Below are positions 8,350 to 15,699 of a stretch of DNA of 41,626 bases, one piece after another; position 1 is the first letter of the stretch, and each line of letters starts with the position of its first letter. The DNA is taken from NCBI GenBank assembly GCA_024278455.1, contig JAJRTE010000232.1:1-41626 (forward strand). Reading direction: 5' to 3'. The DNA is from Myxococcota bacterium (GTDB lineage: Bacteria; Myxococcota_A; UBA796; JAJRTE01). A model generated the notes under the pieces. That model was not told the DNA's origin and made no database searches. It saw nothing but the letters and a program-made list of their open reading frames with translations. Made by a program: the position numbers and the translations under genes.

Positions 8350-11106
8350 CTATTCGCCGGCGGCTGCGCCGCGGCGGCGGCGGTTGGCTTCGGCGAGGTC
8401 CTCGGCCATGTGGCATTTCTTGTACTTCTTGCCGCTGCCGCACCAGCAGACCTGGTTGCGGCCTGGCAGTCGCGCGGGGCGTCCCCCTGTCCCGGCACGT
8501 GCCTGCCCTGGCGCCCCCGGAGCGCCCCCGCGGTCTCCGACGGGAGAGACCTGTGGTGACGAGCCTCCCCCGAGTTCGACGAGGCGCATGGCCAGTCTGC
8601 GCTGCGCCTCGAGCTTCAACACGTCTTCCTGGGTGGCTCGGCGGATCTTGAAGAGCTGGTCCACGACCTGCTCGTCGCGGAGTGCCAGCATTTCCTGGAA
8701 CATGTTGTACCCCTCCTTCTTGTACTCGAGGAGCGGGTCGCGCTGGCCGATGCCGCGCAGGCGGACGCTGTCTCTCAGGTGGTCGATGGCGCTGAGGTGA
8801 TCCATCCAGAGCCTGTCCATGGTTTTGAGCAGGATTTCTCTTTCGATACGGCGCATGAGTTCTTCGCCGATTTCCTCCTCCCTCTTGCCATACTGCTCCA
8901 CGGCCAGGTCGCACAGGAAGTGCTCGAGTTCCTCCCTGGGTTTTTCCGCGTAGGGCAGGTTGTCCACATCGATCTCGGGGATCACGCCGAACACCTTGTT
9001 GAAGCTGTCCCGGATGGCCTCGAAATCCCATTCTTCCACGCCCTTGCGTTCCGGACACGCGGCGTCGAAGATATCGCCCACGAGGGATTCGATCGATTCG
9101 ATGACCAGCTCTCGCGTCCGTTCCCCCCGGAGAACCTGGGAACGGATCTTGTAGAACACTTGGCGCTGCTGGTTTAGGACGTCGTCGTACTCCTTGAGGT
9201 TCTTACGGATGCCGAAGTGATAGCCCTCGAGCTTCTTCTGGGCGTTTTCGATGGCCTTGGTGAGCCATGGATGTTCGATGGGCACGCCCTCTTCGTACCC
9301 GAACCGGTCCATCATCGAGGAGATGCGTTCGGAGCCGAACGCCTTCATCAGGTTGTCCTCGAGGGAGAGGTAGAAGCGGCTGGAGCCGGGGTCACCCTGT
9401 CTGCCTGAGCGGCCGCGGAGCTGGTTGTCGATGCGGCGACTGTCGTGTCGCTCGGTTCCCAGGATGTGGAGTCCGCCGACACGGACCACCTTTTCCCTGT
9501 CCGTGGCCCATGCTTCTCTGGCTTCCTTGAGTGCGTCCTGGTAGGCCGGGTCGTCGATGGGAACATCCGGGCCCACCTTGGCTTGAGCCTGGAATTCGGG
9601 GTTGCCTCCCAGCACGATATCCGTGCCTCGTCCCGCCATGTTGGTGGCGATGGTGATTTCGCCACTGTGTCCGGCCTGGGCGACGATCTCCGCTTCACGG
9701 GCGTGATTCTTGGCGTTCAGCACGTTGTGCGGTATCTTCTTCCGCTTCAGCATGCGGCTGATGATTTCCGACTTCTCCACCGAGACGGTACCGACCAGGA
9801 TCGGCCGCCCGTCGTTGTGAAGCTGCTCGATCTCGTCCACGACGGCCTCGAACTTCTCCGCTTCGGTCTTGTACACCACGTCCGGGTAGTCCTCGCGAAT
9901 CATGGGCATGTTGGTGGGCACGACCACCACGTCCAGTTCGTAGATCTTGCTGAACTCCGCCGCCTCCGTGTCCGCCGTACCGGTCATGCCCGCCAGCTTG
10001 TCGTACAAGAGGAAGAAGTTCTGGTACGTGATCGTGGCCACGGTCCGATTCTCCGGCTCGATCTCCACCTTCTCCTTGGCCTCGATCGCCTGGTGAAGCC
10101 CGTCCGACCAGCGCCGTCCGGGCATCAGCCGGCCCGTGAATTCATCGACGATGATCACCTGCCCACTTCGAACGACATACTCCACGTCCCGCCGATACAG
10201 CACATGCGCGCGAAGCGCCTGGCTGAGTGCGTGGAAGGTTTCGACGTTCTTCAGGTCGAACAGGTTGTCGAGGCCGAGGCGCTTCTCCACCTGCTCGACA
10301 CCTTCGTCCGTCAGGCTGACGGTTTTGCTCTTCAGATCGACGGTGTAGTCGATTTCGGCCTGCAGCGTGGGCACGATTCTGTCCACGGTTCGGTAGAGTT
10401 CGACACCGCCCTCCGACTGGCCGCTGATGATCAGCGGGGTCCGGGCCTCGTCGATCAGGATCGAGTCCACCTCGTCGACGATACTGTAGTTGTGGCCTCT
10501 CTGGACGAAGTCCTCGAACCTGAGCTTCATGTTGTCGCGGAGGTAGTCGAACCCCATCTCGGAGTTGGTCCCGTAGGTGATGTCCGCGGCGTAAGCTTCC
10601 CTGCGCTCCTCGTTGGTCAGATCCCTCACGACGCAGCCCACGGAAAGGCCGAGTGCCTTGTGCACCCGCCCCATCCATTCGGCGTCGCGCTTTGCCAGGT
10701 AGTCGTTCACCGTGATAACGTGCACGCCCTTGCGCGATAGCGCGTTGAGGTAGCATGGCAGGGTGGCCACGAGGGTCTTGCCCTCCCCGGTTTTCATCTC
10801 GGCGATCTTGCCCTCGTGCAGCACGATGCCCCCCAGGAGCTGAACGTCGAAATGGCGCATTCCCAGCACGCGGCGGCTCATCTCGCGCACCACGGCGAAG
10901 GCCTCCGGCAGCAACTCGTCCAGCGACTCCCCCTGTTCGTGCCGCTGGAGAAACGCTGGCGTGAACGCGCGCAGTTCCTCGTTGGACAGGGCCATCATCC
11001 TGGGCTCGAGTTCGTTGATCCGGCTCACCACAGGGCGCATGCGCTTCATGTCCCTGTCGTGCTTCGTGCCGACCATCTGTGTCACCAAACCCTTCAACAC
11101 ACTCAT
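8350..11106 (-). CDS. secA: Protein translocase ATPase SecA
   Basis: 918 residues, full length for SecA. It is the motor that pushes signal-peptide-bearing proteins through SecYEG. Walker A 'MKTGEGKT' lies at residues 104-111 (Lys110). The DEAD-type Walker B follows in 'IVDEVDSILIDEA', then the preprotein cross-linking region and second ATPase fold ('GTVSVEKSE', 'ATNMAGRGTDI', 'QLRGRSGRQGD'). The C-terminus carries the zinc-binding SEC-C tail 'CWCGSGKKYKKCH', which in E. coli SecA contacts SecB and phospholipid. An Ala/Gly/Pro-rich linker precedes the tail. The ATG at 11106 matches the family's usual start. An exported protein gene ends only 54 bases upstream on the same strand, so secA is probably read through from that gene's promoter. 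Confidence 0.97.
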   Translation of the reverse strand: MSVLKGLVTQMVGTKHDRDMKRMRPVVSRINELEPRMMALSNEELRAFTPAFLQRHEQGESLDELLPEAFAVVREMSRRVLGMRHFDVQLLGGIVLHEGKIAEMKTGEGKTLVATLPCYLNALSRKGVHVITVNDYLAKRDAEWMGRVHKALGLSVGCVVRDLTNEERREAYAADITYGTNSEMGFDYLRDNMKLRFEDFVQRGHNYSIVDEVDSILIDEARTPLIISGQSEGGVELYRTVDRIVPTLQAEIDYTVDLKSKTVSLTDEGVEQVEKRLGLDNLFDLKNVETFHALSQALRAHVLYRRDVEYVVRSGQVIIVDEFTGRLMPGRRWSDGLHQAIEAKEKVEIEPENRTVATITYQNFFLLYDKLAGMTGTADTEAAEFSKIYELDVVVVPTNMPMIREDYPDVVYKTEAEKFEAVVDEIEQLHNDGRPILVGTVSVEKSEIISRMLKRKKIPHNVLNAKNHAREAEIVAQAGHSGEITIATNMAGRGTDIVLGGNPEFQAQAKVGPDVPIDDPAYQDALKEAREAWATDREKVVRVGGLHILGTERHDSRRIDNQLRGRSGRQGDPGSSRFYLSLEDNLMKAFGSERISSMMDRFGYEEGVPIEHPWLTKAIENAQKKLEGYHFGIRKNLKEYDDVLNQQRQVFYKIRSQVLRGERTRELVIESIESLVGDIFDAACPERKGVEEWDFEAIRDSFNKVFGVIPEIDVDNLPYAEKPREELEHFLCDLAVEQYGKREEEIGEELMRRIEREILLKTMDRLWMDHLSAIDHLRDSVRLRGIGQRDPLLEYKKEGYNMFQEMLALRDEQVVDQLFKIRRATQEDVLKLEAQRRLAMRLVELGGGSSPQVSPVGDRGGAPGAPGQARAGTGGRPARLPGRNQVCWCGSGKKYKKCHMAEDLAEANRRRRGAAAGE

Positions 11107-11140
11107 GACTCATCTCGAAGCAAGGCACTCGAACCGGGGC

Positions 11141-11159
11141 TGGGTCCCTCGTGGACCCA
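11141..11159 (-). other. Hairpin in the leader of secA
   Basis: A perfect 7-bp stem (TGGGTCC / GGACCCA) with a 5-base loop sits in the 54-base gap between the upstream exported-protein gene, ending at 11161, and the secA start. No U-run follows. It could stabilise or process the transcript, or modulate secA translation. Confidence 0.35.
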
Positions 11160-11160
11160 T

Positions 11161-12960
11161 TCAGTAGGTGCCGTGAAGGCCGGCGGAAAACGTCACCTGG
11201 TGCAGCAGCCGGAATTGGCTGCCGGCATCCACCGCGATATCCACCGGCGTGGTTTCCTTGGCGCCGGCCGCGTCTTCGGTCGTCAGCATGACGGTAGTGC
11301 TCTCCGGCAGGTACACCAGCAAGGGACTATAGCCAACGCGGAGCAAGGAGCGCAATGTGAAAGCACCATTGCCGAGGGGAGCCAACTGGGCGGTCAGGCG
11401 CGCGAGGGGTCCGGAGCCCTTGCCACGCACGAAGAACACGTGGCTCTCCGGGTCGTCCTGGAGGTCGTCGCCGCAGGTGAACGACCCGTACGTGCTGTCG
11501 GTCGCCACGCAAGCGATCGGCAGTCCCCGGAACCGGTTGAGGTGGGCGATGTATCCCACTGCGGGCAAGAGACGCACCTTGGAGCCCAGGGGAAGCGACA
11601 GGCCGACTACCGCACCGCCAGTGGCGTCCATGTCCGCGACCGTGCTCCCGCCGGCACCGTCTGAAGACTGGTCATAGAGCCTGGCGCCCAGTCCGGCGAA
11701 CACGCCGGCGTGCAACGAGGGGGTCAACCGGTATGTGAAAGCCAGATCGAGACCGCTCCCGTGGGACACGAAGCCCGGATCCTGGGCGAGCAGGACGGCG
11801 TAGTCGGCCGACAGTGCCACCGCCCATGGCCGGCTGAGGCTGATGGGCACGCTGGCCGTGTACCCGGCCTCGGTCTTCAACCCATCGGCTTCGGGAACTT
11901 CTATTCCCCTGTCCATCTGGTACCGCCGCACCGTGACCCACGGGCCATCCGACTCGAGCGTGATGGCGGCCAGGTAGAACTGCTCTCGAGCCAGCTTGAT
12001 GGCATACACCTTGAAGCCCTGGAGCAGTCCCGGCGACGCATAGCCTTCGGACAGGACCCGCGCAATCTGTTGCCGGTAACGCTGCGGAAGCTCGAAGGCT
12101 TCCCGGATGACTGCCGCCAGCTCGGTGTTGCCGCCCGGCCGGAGGTCCACGAAGGTACCCCACAGTTGCCCATCCGGGAGGACGACCTGGAGGAAGTGAA
12201 TCCCGGGCGGGAGCTGAAGAAAGAGTTTGTCCATCACGAGCCTGCGGCCGTTGAGAATGAGGTTCTCATGGGACCAGACGCTCCCCCGGCTTTGAGGAAG
12301 GTGCAGGTCCACCTGGGCCACGTACTCCATGTCGGCGTACACCTTGCGCAGATACTTGACAGCCGCCTCGGGAAGCTTGGGACTCTCGGTCAGGAGCGGA
12401 TCCGTGGACAGCCCGGCGCGCATCCAGCCCAGCGCTGTCTCGCTCTCGGGGTTCAGGTGCGTCAGCCCGGACCACACGAGAAGCTCGGCGGCGAACGAAC
12501 GGGATGCGCGCTCCTGCCAGCACGGCAGGGCCTGCCTGGCCAGGGCGAGCTGTGCTCGAGCGCCTTCCGTGTCGCCGGTCTGGAACCTGGCTTGCGCATC
12601 CAGCAGGAGCGTCTGGGGCGACACCTCAGGGGCGTCGCCGCAAGCCTCCCTTTGTGCTTCCTGGATGAGCATCGGTTCTATCTGCAGGTATACCTCAGGC
12701 GCCAGGGCGGATGTCATCGCGGGCGTCGCGACCAACCCCTGTTTTCTCAGGAATCTCGCAATCCCGTGGACCTCTTTCGGCCTGATCTCCTCCACCGCCG
12801 CGGAAGATCCCTCGAGAGGCAGATAGACGACCTTCTCCTGCTCCGGAAAGAGCAGGGGCACTTCCGCCTCCGTCGCCGCCAGAAAGGAGGCAAAACCCGT
12901 ATGTACCGGGCAAACCAGCGATATCATACCCGCAAGACTGGCCAACCATCGCCGTTTCAT
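11161..12960 (-). CDS. Exported protein with helical domain, PEGA-like domain and probable outer-membrane barrel
   Basis: 599 residues; no named family recognised. It starts with a signal peptide ('MKRRWLASLAGMISLVC', cleavage likely near 'GFAS'). A helical region of about 200 residues follows, with counting-type features ('LLLDAQARFQTGDTEGA') that resemble TPR. Then comes a short beta domain ('NLILNGRRLV', 'LPPGIHFLQVVLPDG', 'VDLRPGG') resembling PEGA-type surface domains. The last 250 residues alternate hydrophobic and polar residues ('AVALSADYAVLL', 'LDLAFTYRLTPSLHAGVFAGLGARLY') and end in 'HGTY', as in outer-membrane beta-barrels. The ATG at 12960 fits the signal peptide better than the upstream in-frame start. 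The layout matches the protein encoded at 31516-32763. It lies directly upstream of secA. Confidence 0.7.
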   Translation of the reverse strand: MKRRWLASLAGMISLVCPVHTGFASFLAATEAEVPLLFPEQEKVVYLPLEGSSAAVEEIRPKEVHGIARFLRKQGLVATPAMTSALAPEVYLQIEPMLIQEAQREACGDAPEVSPQTLLLDAQARFQTGDTEGARAQLALARQALPCWQERASRSFAAELLVWSGLTHLNPESETALGWMRAGLSTDPLLTESPKLPEAAVKYLRKVYADMEYVAQVDLHLPQSRGSVWSHENLILNGRRLVMDKLFLQLPPGIHFLQVVLPDGQLWGTFVDLRPGGNTELAAVIREAFELPQRYRQQIARVLSEGYASPGLLQGFKVYAIKLAREQFYLAAITLESDGPWVTVRRYQMDRGIEVPEADGLKTEAGYTASVPISLSRPWAVALSADYAVLLAQDPGFVSHGSGLDLAFTYRLTPSLHAGVFAGLGARLYDQSSDGAGGSTVADMDATGGAVVGLSLPLGSKVRLLPAVGYIAHLNRFRGLPIACVATDSTYGSFTCGDDLQDDPESHVFFVRGKGSGPLARLTAQLAPLGNGAFTLRSLLRVGYSPLLVYLPESTTVMLTTEDAAGAKETTPVDIAVDAGSQFRLLHQVTFSAGLHGTY

Positions 12961-13010
12961 GTGTCGTTCCACCGCCAGGATGCGTCTGTCGCCCACCACG
13001 TGAACGGATC

Positions 13011-13040
13011 ATTGTACCAGACAACCGCGCCAGGCGCCAA
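13011..13040 (-). promoter_or_regulatory. Candidate promoter for the exported protein-secA operon
   Basis: On the minus strand TTGGCG (13040-13035, 4 of 6), an 18-base spacer and TACAAT (13016-13011, 5 of 6 to TATAAT). The transcript would start near 13004, about 44 bases before the ATG at 12960. Confidence 0.5.
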
Positions 13041-13166
13041 CCAGTCGATTGGCGGCGAACGACCGGTTGGCCCGGACAGCGCCACATCCTCGAGACCGAA
13101 AGGCAGGGCGCTCGCCACGCCGGGACGTTCCTCGACATCCTGCCCCGGACGATACCACGGACGCCC

Positions 13167-14102
13167 TCATCCACTCAGCCCTTCCAGGTACTTCTCCGCG
13201 TCCAGGGCCGCCCGGCAACCACAGCCTGCCGCCGTTATCGCCTGCCGGTAGCGGATGTCGTGCACGTCACCCGCGGCGAAGACGCCGGCCACGCTGGTGG
13301 CACTGCCTTCGTGCAGAACGATGTACCCGGCGTCATCGAGTTCGATTTGCCCCTTGAACACCTCGGTGTTGGGCCGGTGCCCGATGGCGACAAACAGTCC
13401 ATCCACGGAGATATCCGTCTCCTCGCCCGTCTTGACGTTCCGGAGACGCACGCCCTCGACCTGCTTGTCTCCCAGCACGTCGCTCACGACGGAGTCCCAG
13501 GCAAAGCGGATCTTCGGATTGTCGAAGGCGCGCTTCTGCATCACCTTGGAGGCACGAAGCTGATCTCGCCGGTGGATGACCAGGACTTCCGAACAATGGC
13601 GCGTCAGGTAGAGCGCTTCCTCTATCGCTGTGTCGCCTCCACCGACCACGGCCACCTTCTGATCCTTGTAAAACGCGCCGTCGCATACCGCGCACGCGCT
13701 CACCCCCCCGCCGAGGTCGCGCAGGCGCTTTTCGTTGGCCAGACCAAGCCACAGTGCTGACGCACCGGTCGCGATGATCACCGTGTTGGCCAGGTACAGG
13801 TCATCCTCGACCCACACCTTGAAAGGACGCTCCGAGAAATCGACTCGAGTCACATCGACCGTCTCCAGCTCCGCACCCATCCGCTCGGCCTGGGCTCGAA
13901 ACCGGGCCATCAGCTCCGGTCCGGCAATGCCGTCCGGGAACCCGGGATAGTTCTCGATCTCCGTGGTGAGCATGAGTTGGCCCCCGGCGCCCCATCCCTC
14001 GAAAACGAGGGGGCGGAGGTTGGCACGGGCGGCATAGATAGCGGCTGTCAGTCCGGCTGGGCCGGAGCCGATGATGATCACGTTGCGAGGACTCGTCGAC
14101 AT
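13167..14102 (-). CDS. trxB: Thioredoxin reductase
   Basis: 311 residues, normal for the low-molecular-weight bacterial enzyme. It passes electrons from NADPH through FAD and a redox disulfide to thioredoxin in the cytoplasm. The FAD-binding 'GSGPAG' is at residues 12-17, the active-site disulfide is 'CAVCDG' (Cys137 and Cys140), the NADPH-binding 'GGGDTAIEEA' follows, and the second FAD motif is 'GVFAAGDVHD'. No thioredoxin gene is adjacent. The gene is divergent from nuoB, and their 364-base spacer carries one promoter-like sequence for each. Confidence 0.96.
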   Translation of the reverse strand: MSTSPRNVIIIGSGPAGLTAAIYAARANLRPLVFEGWGAGGQLMLTTEIENYPGFPDGIAGPELMARFRAQAERMGAELETVDVTRVDFSERPFKVWVEDDLYLANTVIIATGASALWLGLANEKRLRDLGGGVSACAVCDGAFYKDQKVAVVGGGDTAIEEALYLTRHCSEVLVIHRRDQLRASKVMQKRAFDNPKIRFAWDSVVSDVLGDKQVEGVRLRNVKTGEETDISVDGLFVAIGHRPNTEVFKGQIELDDAGYIVLHEGSATSVAGVFAAGDVHDIRYRQAITAAGCGCRAALDAEKYLEGLSG

Positions 14103-14266
14103 GGCTTCCTACTCCTGGTGCGGCGTTTTCAGGTTGCTCGTCTTCGCGGCCCCCCGCCCCTGGACGGCGGTGCCGGAAAATCCGTTTCGTGACAGGCCCC
14201 TCCATCTACTCGATGTCCGGCCGCGCGATGCGACAGCCGGCCGAGGCAGCCTGGCGCGTTCGACAC

Positions 14267-14295
14267 AATATGAACACGAACTCCGCCGTTGGCAA
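14267..14295 (-). promoter_or_regulatory. Candidate trxB promoter with overlapping palindrome
   Basis: On the minus strand TTGCCA (14295-14290, 5 of 6), a 17-base spacer and CATATT (14272-14267, 4 of 6). The leader to the trxB ATG would be about 158 bases. The -35 box is contained in the 11-base palindrome TGGCAATGCCA. Confidence 0.45.
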
Positions 14296-14370
14296 TGCCA
14301 CAACGTCCCGAGCCCGCTTCGCCGACGCCTGCCGGTCGCCGCCGGCACAGGATTGGGCTGACACGCGCAC

Positions 14371-14401
14371 TGGACATCTCGAAAGATGGCTGCTACATAG
14401 T
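14371..14401 (+). promoter_or_regulatory. Candidate nuoB promoter
   Basis: TGGACA (14371-14376, 5 of 6 to TTGACA), then TACATA at 17 bases or CATAGT (14396-14401) at 19 bases. CATAGT followed by G also forms the -10 of the promoter at 41456-41484, which favours that reading despite the long spacer. The leader to the ATG would be about 60 bases. Confidence 0.35.
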
Positions 14402-14466
14402 GAAAAGCGTTCTCGAGCGTGGTCGGACCAGCCGCCGCGCGGCGATACCGAAGGAAGGAGCAGAAG

Positions 14467-15165
14467 ATGGTTTCTCGCGAACGTACCGATATCCCCCCCA
14501 ACGTGGCGCTCACACGGCTCGACGAGATCGTCGCCTGGGGCCGGAAGTACTCGTTGTGGCCCATGCCCTTCGGCACGGCCTGCTGCGCGATCGAGTTCAT
14601 GGGGGTGGTGTCCTCGGAGTACGACCTGTCTCGGTTCGGAGCCGAACTCGTTCGGTTCTCACCCCGGCAATCAGACATGATGTTGGTCATGGGGACCGTT
14701 ACCTACAAGATGGCACCAGTGCTGCAACGCATCTACAACCAGATGTGCGAGCCCAAGTGGGTCGTGTCCGTGGGTGCTTGCGCGTCCTGTGGCGGGTTCT
14801 ACGACAACTACCACGTGCTCCAGGGTATCGACCAGGTCGTACCGGTGGACGTGTACGTCGCCGGGTGTCCGCCGCGCCCGGAGAACATCCTCGATGCCGT
14901 CGTCAAGCTCCAGGAGAAGCTCATGCGAGAGCCCAGGGTGCCGCCCAGCCACGAACGGCACGGAGAGATCCGGTCTGCAGAAACGTTCAACTTCGTCGCT
15001 CCGCCCATCCCGGCCCCGAATGCAGGTGGCAACACGCGCATGTCGCTCGATGGCCCCGATACCCAGGTCGGAACACTGGTCCGCGGATCCATCCAGGTGG
15101 GGTTGCCCGAACCTGCACGGGATCGCCAGGAACCCCTCCTCACGGCATGGTCTTTCCCCGCCTGA
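14467..15165 (+). CDS. nuoB: NADH-quinone oxidoreductase subunit B, stand-alone
   Basis: 232 residues. NuoB is the connecting-arm subunit of respiratory complex I and carries the terminal 4Fe-4S cluster N2, which hands electrons to quinone. All four cluster ligands are present: adjacent Cys39-Cys40 in 'TACCAIEFM', Cys105 in 'VGACASCGG' and Cys134 in 'AGCPPRPE'. After about residue 170 there is a tail ending in Pro/Arg-rich sequence, somewhat longer than the core family. The ATG at 14467 has AAGGAG 6 bases upstream and was chosen over an in-frame start 48 bases earlier. No nuoA, nuoC or nuoD gene flanks it, which is unusual. It may complete a complex I encoded elsewhere or belong to a smaller Fe-S oxidoreductase. 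Confidence 0.93.
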   Translation: MVSRERTDIPPNVALTRLDEIVAWGRKYSLWPMPFGTACCAIEFMGVVSSEYDLSRFGAELVRFSPRQSDMMLVMGTVTYKMAPVLQRIYNQMCEPKWVVSVGACASCGGFYDNYHVLQGIDQVVPVDVYVAGCPPRPENILDAVVKLQEKLMREPRVPPSHERHGEIRSAETFNFVAPPIPAPNAGGNTRMSLDGPDTQVGTLVRGSIQVGLPEPARDRQEPLLTAWSFPA

Positions 15166-15177
15166 CCGAGGGAAGCA

Positions 15178-15516
15178 TCAGACTTCGAATGCCTCCCCCT
15201 CCTCCGCCGCGCCGAGATCGTGCGCGGGTTGTTTCTGCTGGAAAAATGTGAATCCCGCGCCGTCGGGGGAGGGATCGAAATCCAGCACAACGCCCTCGAG
15301 ATGGGGAACGGCAGCCGGGGATACATAGGTCGTCACGCCGTGAGTGCTGGCTGCGATATCCCCCTCCTCGGGCTCCCCGGTGAACTCGATGGCCAGGTTC
15401 AAGCCCGCGCAACCACCGAGCCTGACACCGATTCGGACACCGAACCCGGCCATGTCCGGGTTCGCGTCGATGATCGCTCGAAGCATTTCCGCAGCTCTTC
15501 GTGTGACGGTGATCAT
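15178..15516 (-). CDS. HesB/IscA-like protein lacking the C-terminal Cys motif
   Basis: 112 residues. A-type carriers such as IscA, ErpA and SufA bind Fe-S clusters or iron with one Cys in a central 'GGC.G' and two in a C-terminal 'CGCG'. The fold pattern is clear: 'ITVTRRAAEMLRAII' at the start, then 'GVRIGVRLGGCAGLNLAIEF' with Cys36, and the 'GVTTYVSPAAVPHLEGVVLDF' stretch. Where the second motif should follow 'GFTFF', the protein has 'QQKQPAHDLGAAEE' and no cysteine. Cluster transfer of the usual kind is therefore unlikely; a one-Cys or non-catalytic role is possible. The ATG at 15516 fits the family start better than the longer frame. It is tail-to-tail with nuoB, 12 bases apart. Confidence 0.75.
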   Translation of the reverse strand: MITVTRRAAEMLRAIIDANPDMAGFGVRIGVRLGGCAGLNLAIEFTGEPEEGDIAASTHGVTTYVSPAAVPHLEGVVLDFDPSPDGAGFTFFQQKQPAHDLGAAEEGEAFEV

Positions 15517-15699
15517 GGGCGGGCTCCTCCCGGGGTTCTGATGCAGCGTTGCCGCTGGCACGGACGCGGTGCTGGCGACGACCATGGCGTCAGCGAGGAT
15601 CGCAATGCCCCGGACAACGGCGACCGGGCAACCGTTTTCGTCCCGCGGAGCCGGTCCACCGGCACCAGGAGACAGGCCGAGTGGTAACCGCCGTCCGCC

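Larger units (their letters stand above)
14103..14466. other. Divergent promoter region between trxB and nuoB
   Basis: 364 bases without a convincing gene. Short open frames here lack ribosome sites and family resemblance. The region holds a minus-strand promoter-like sequence (14267-14295) for trxB, a plus-strand one (14371-14401) for nuoB, and the perfect palindrome TGGCAATGCCA (14290-14300), which overlaps the trxB -35 box and could be an operator. Confidence 0.5.

Noticed and set aside
9445..10740. A 431-codon plus-strand open frame inside secA.
   Set aside because: It is antisense to conserved secA sequence. High G+C codon use leaves the complementary frame open, and its His/Val/Asp-rich translation resembles no family.
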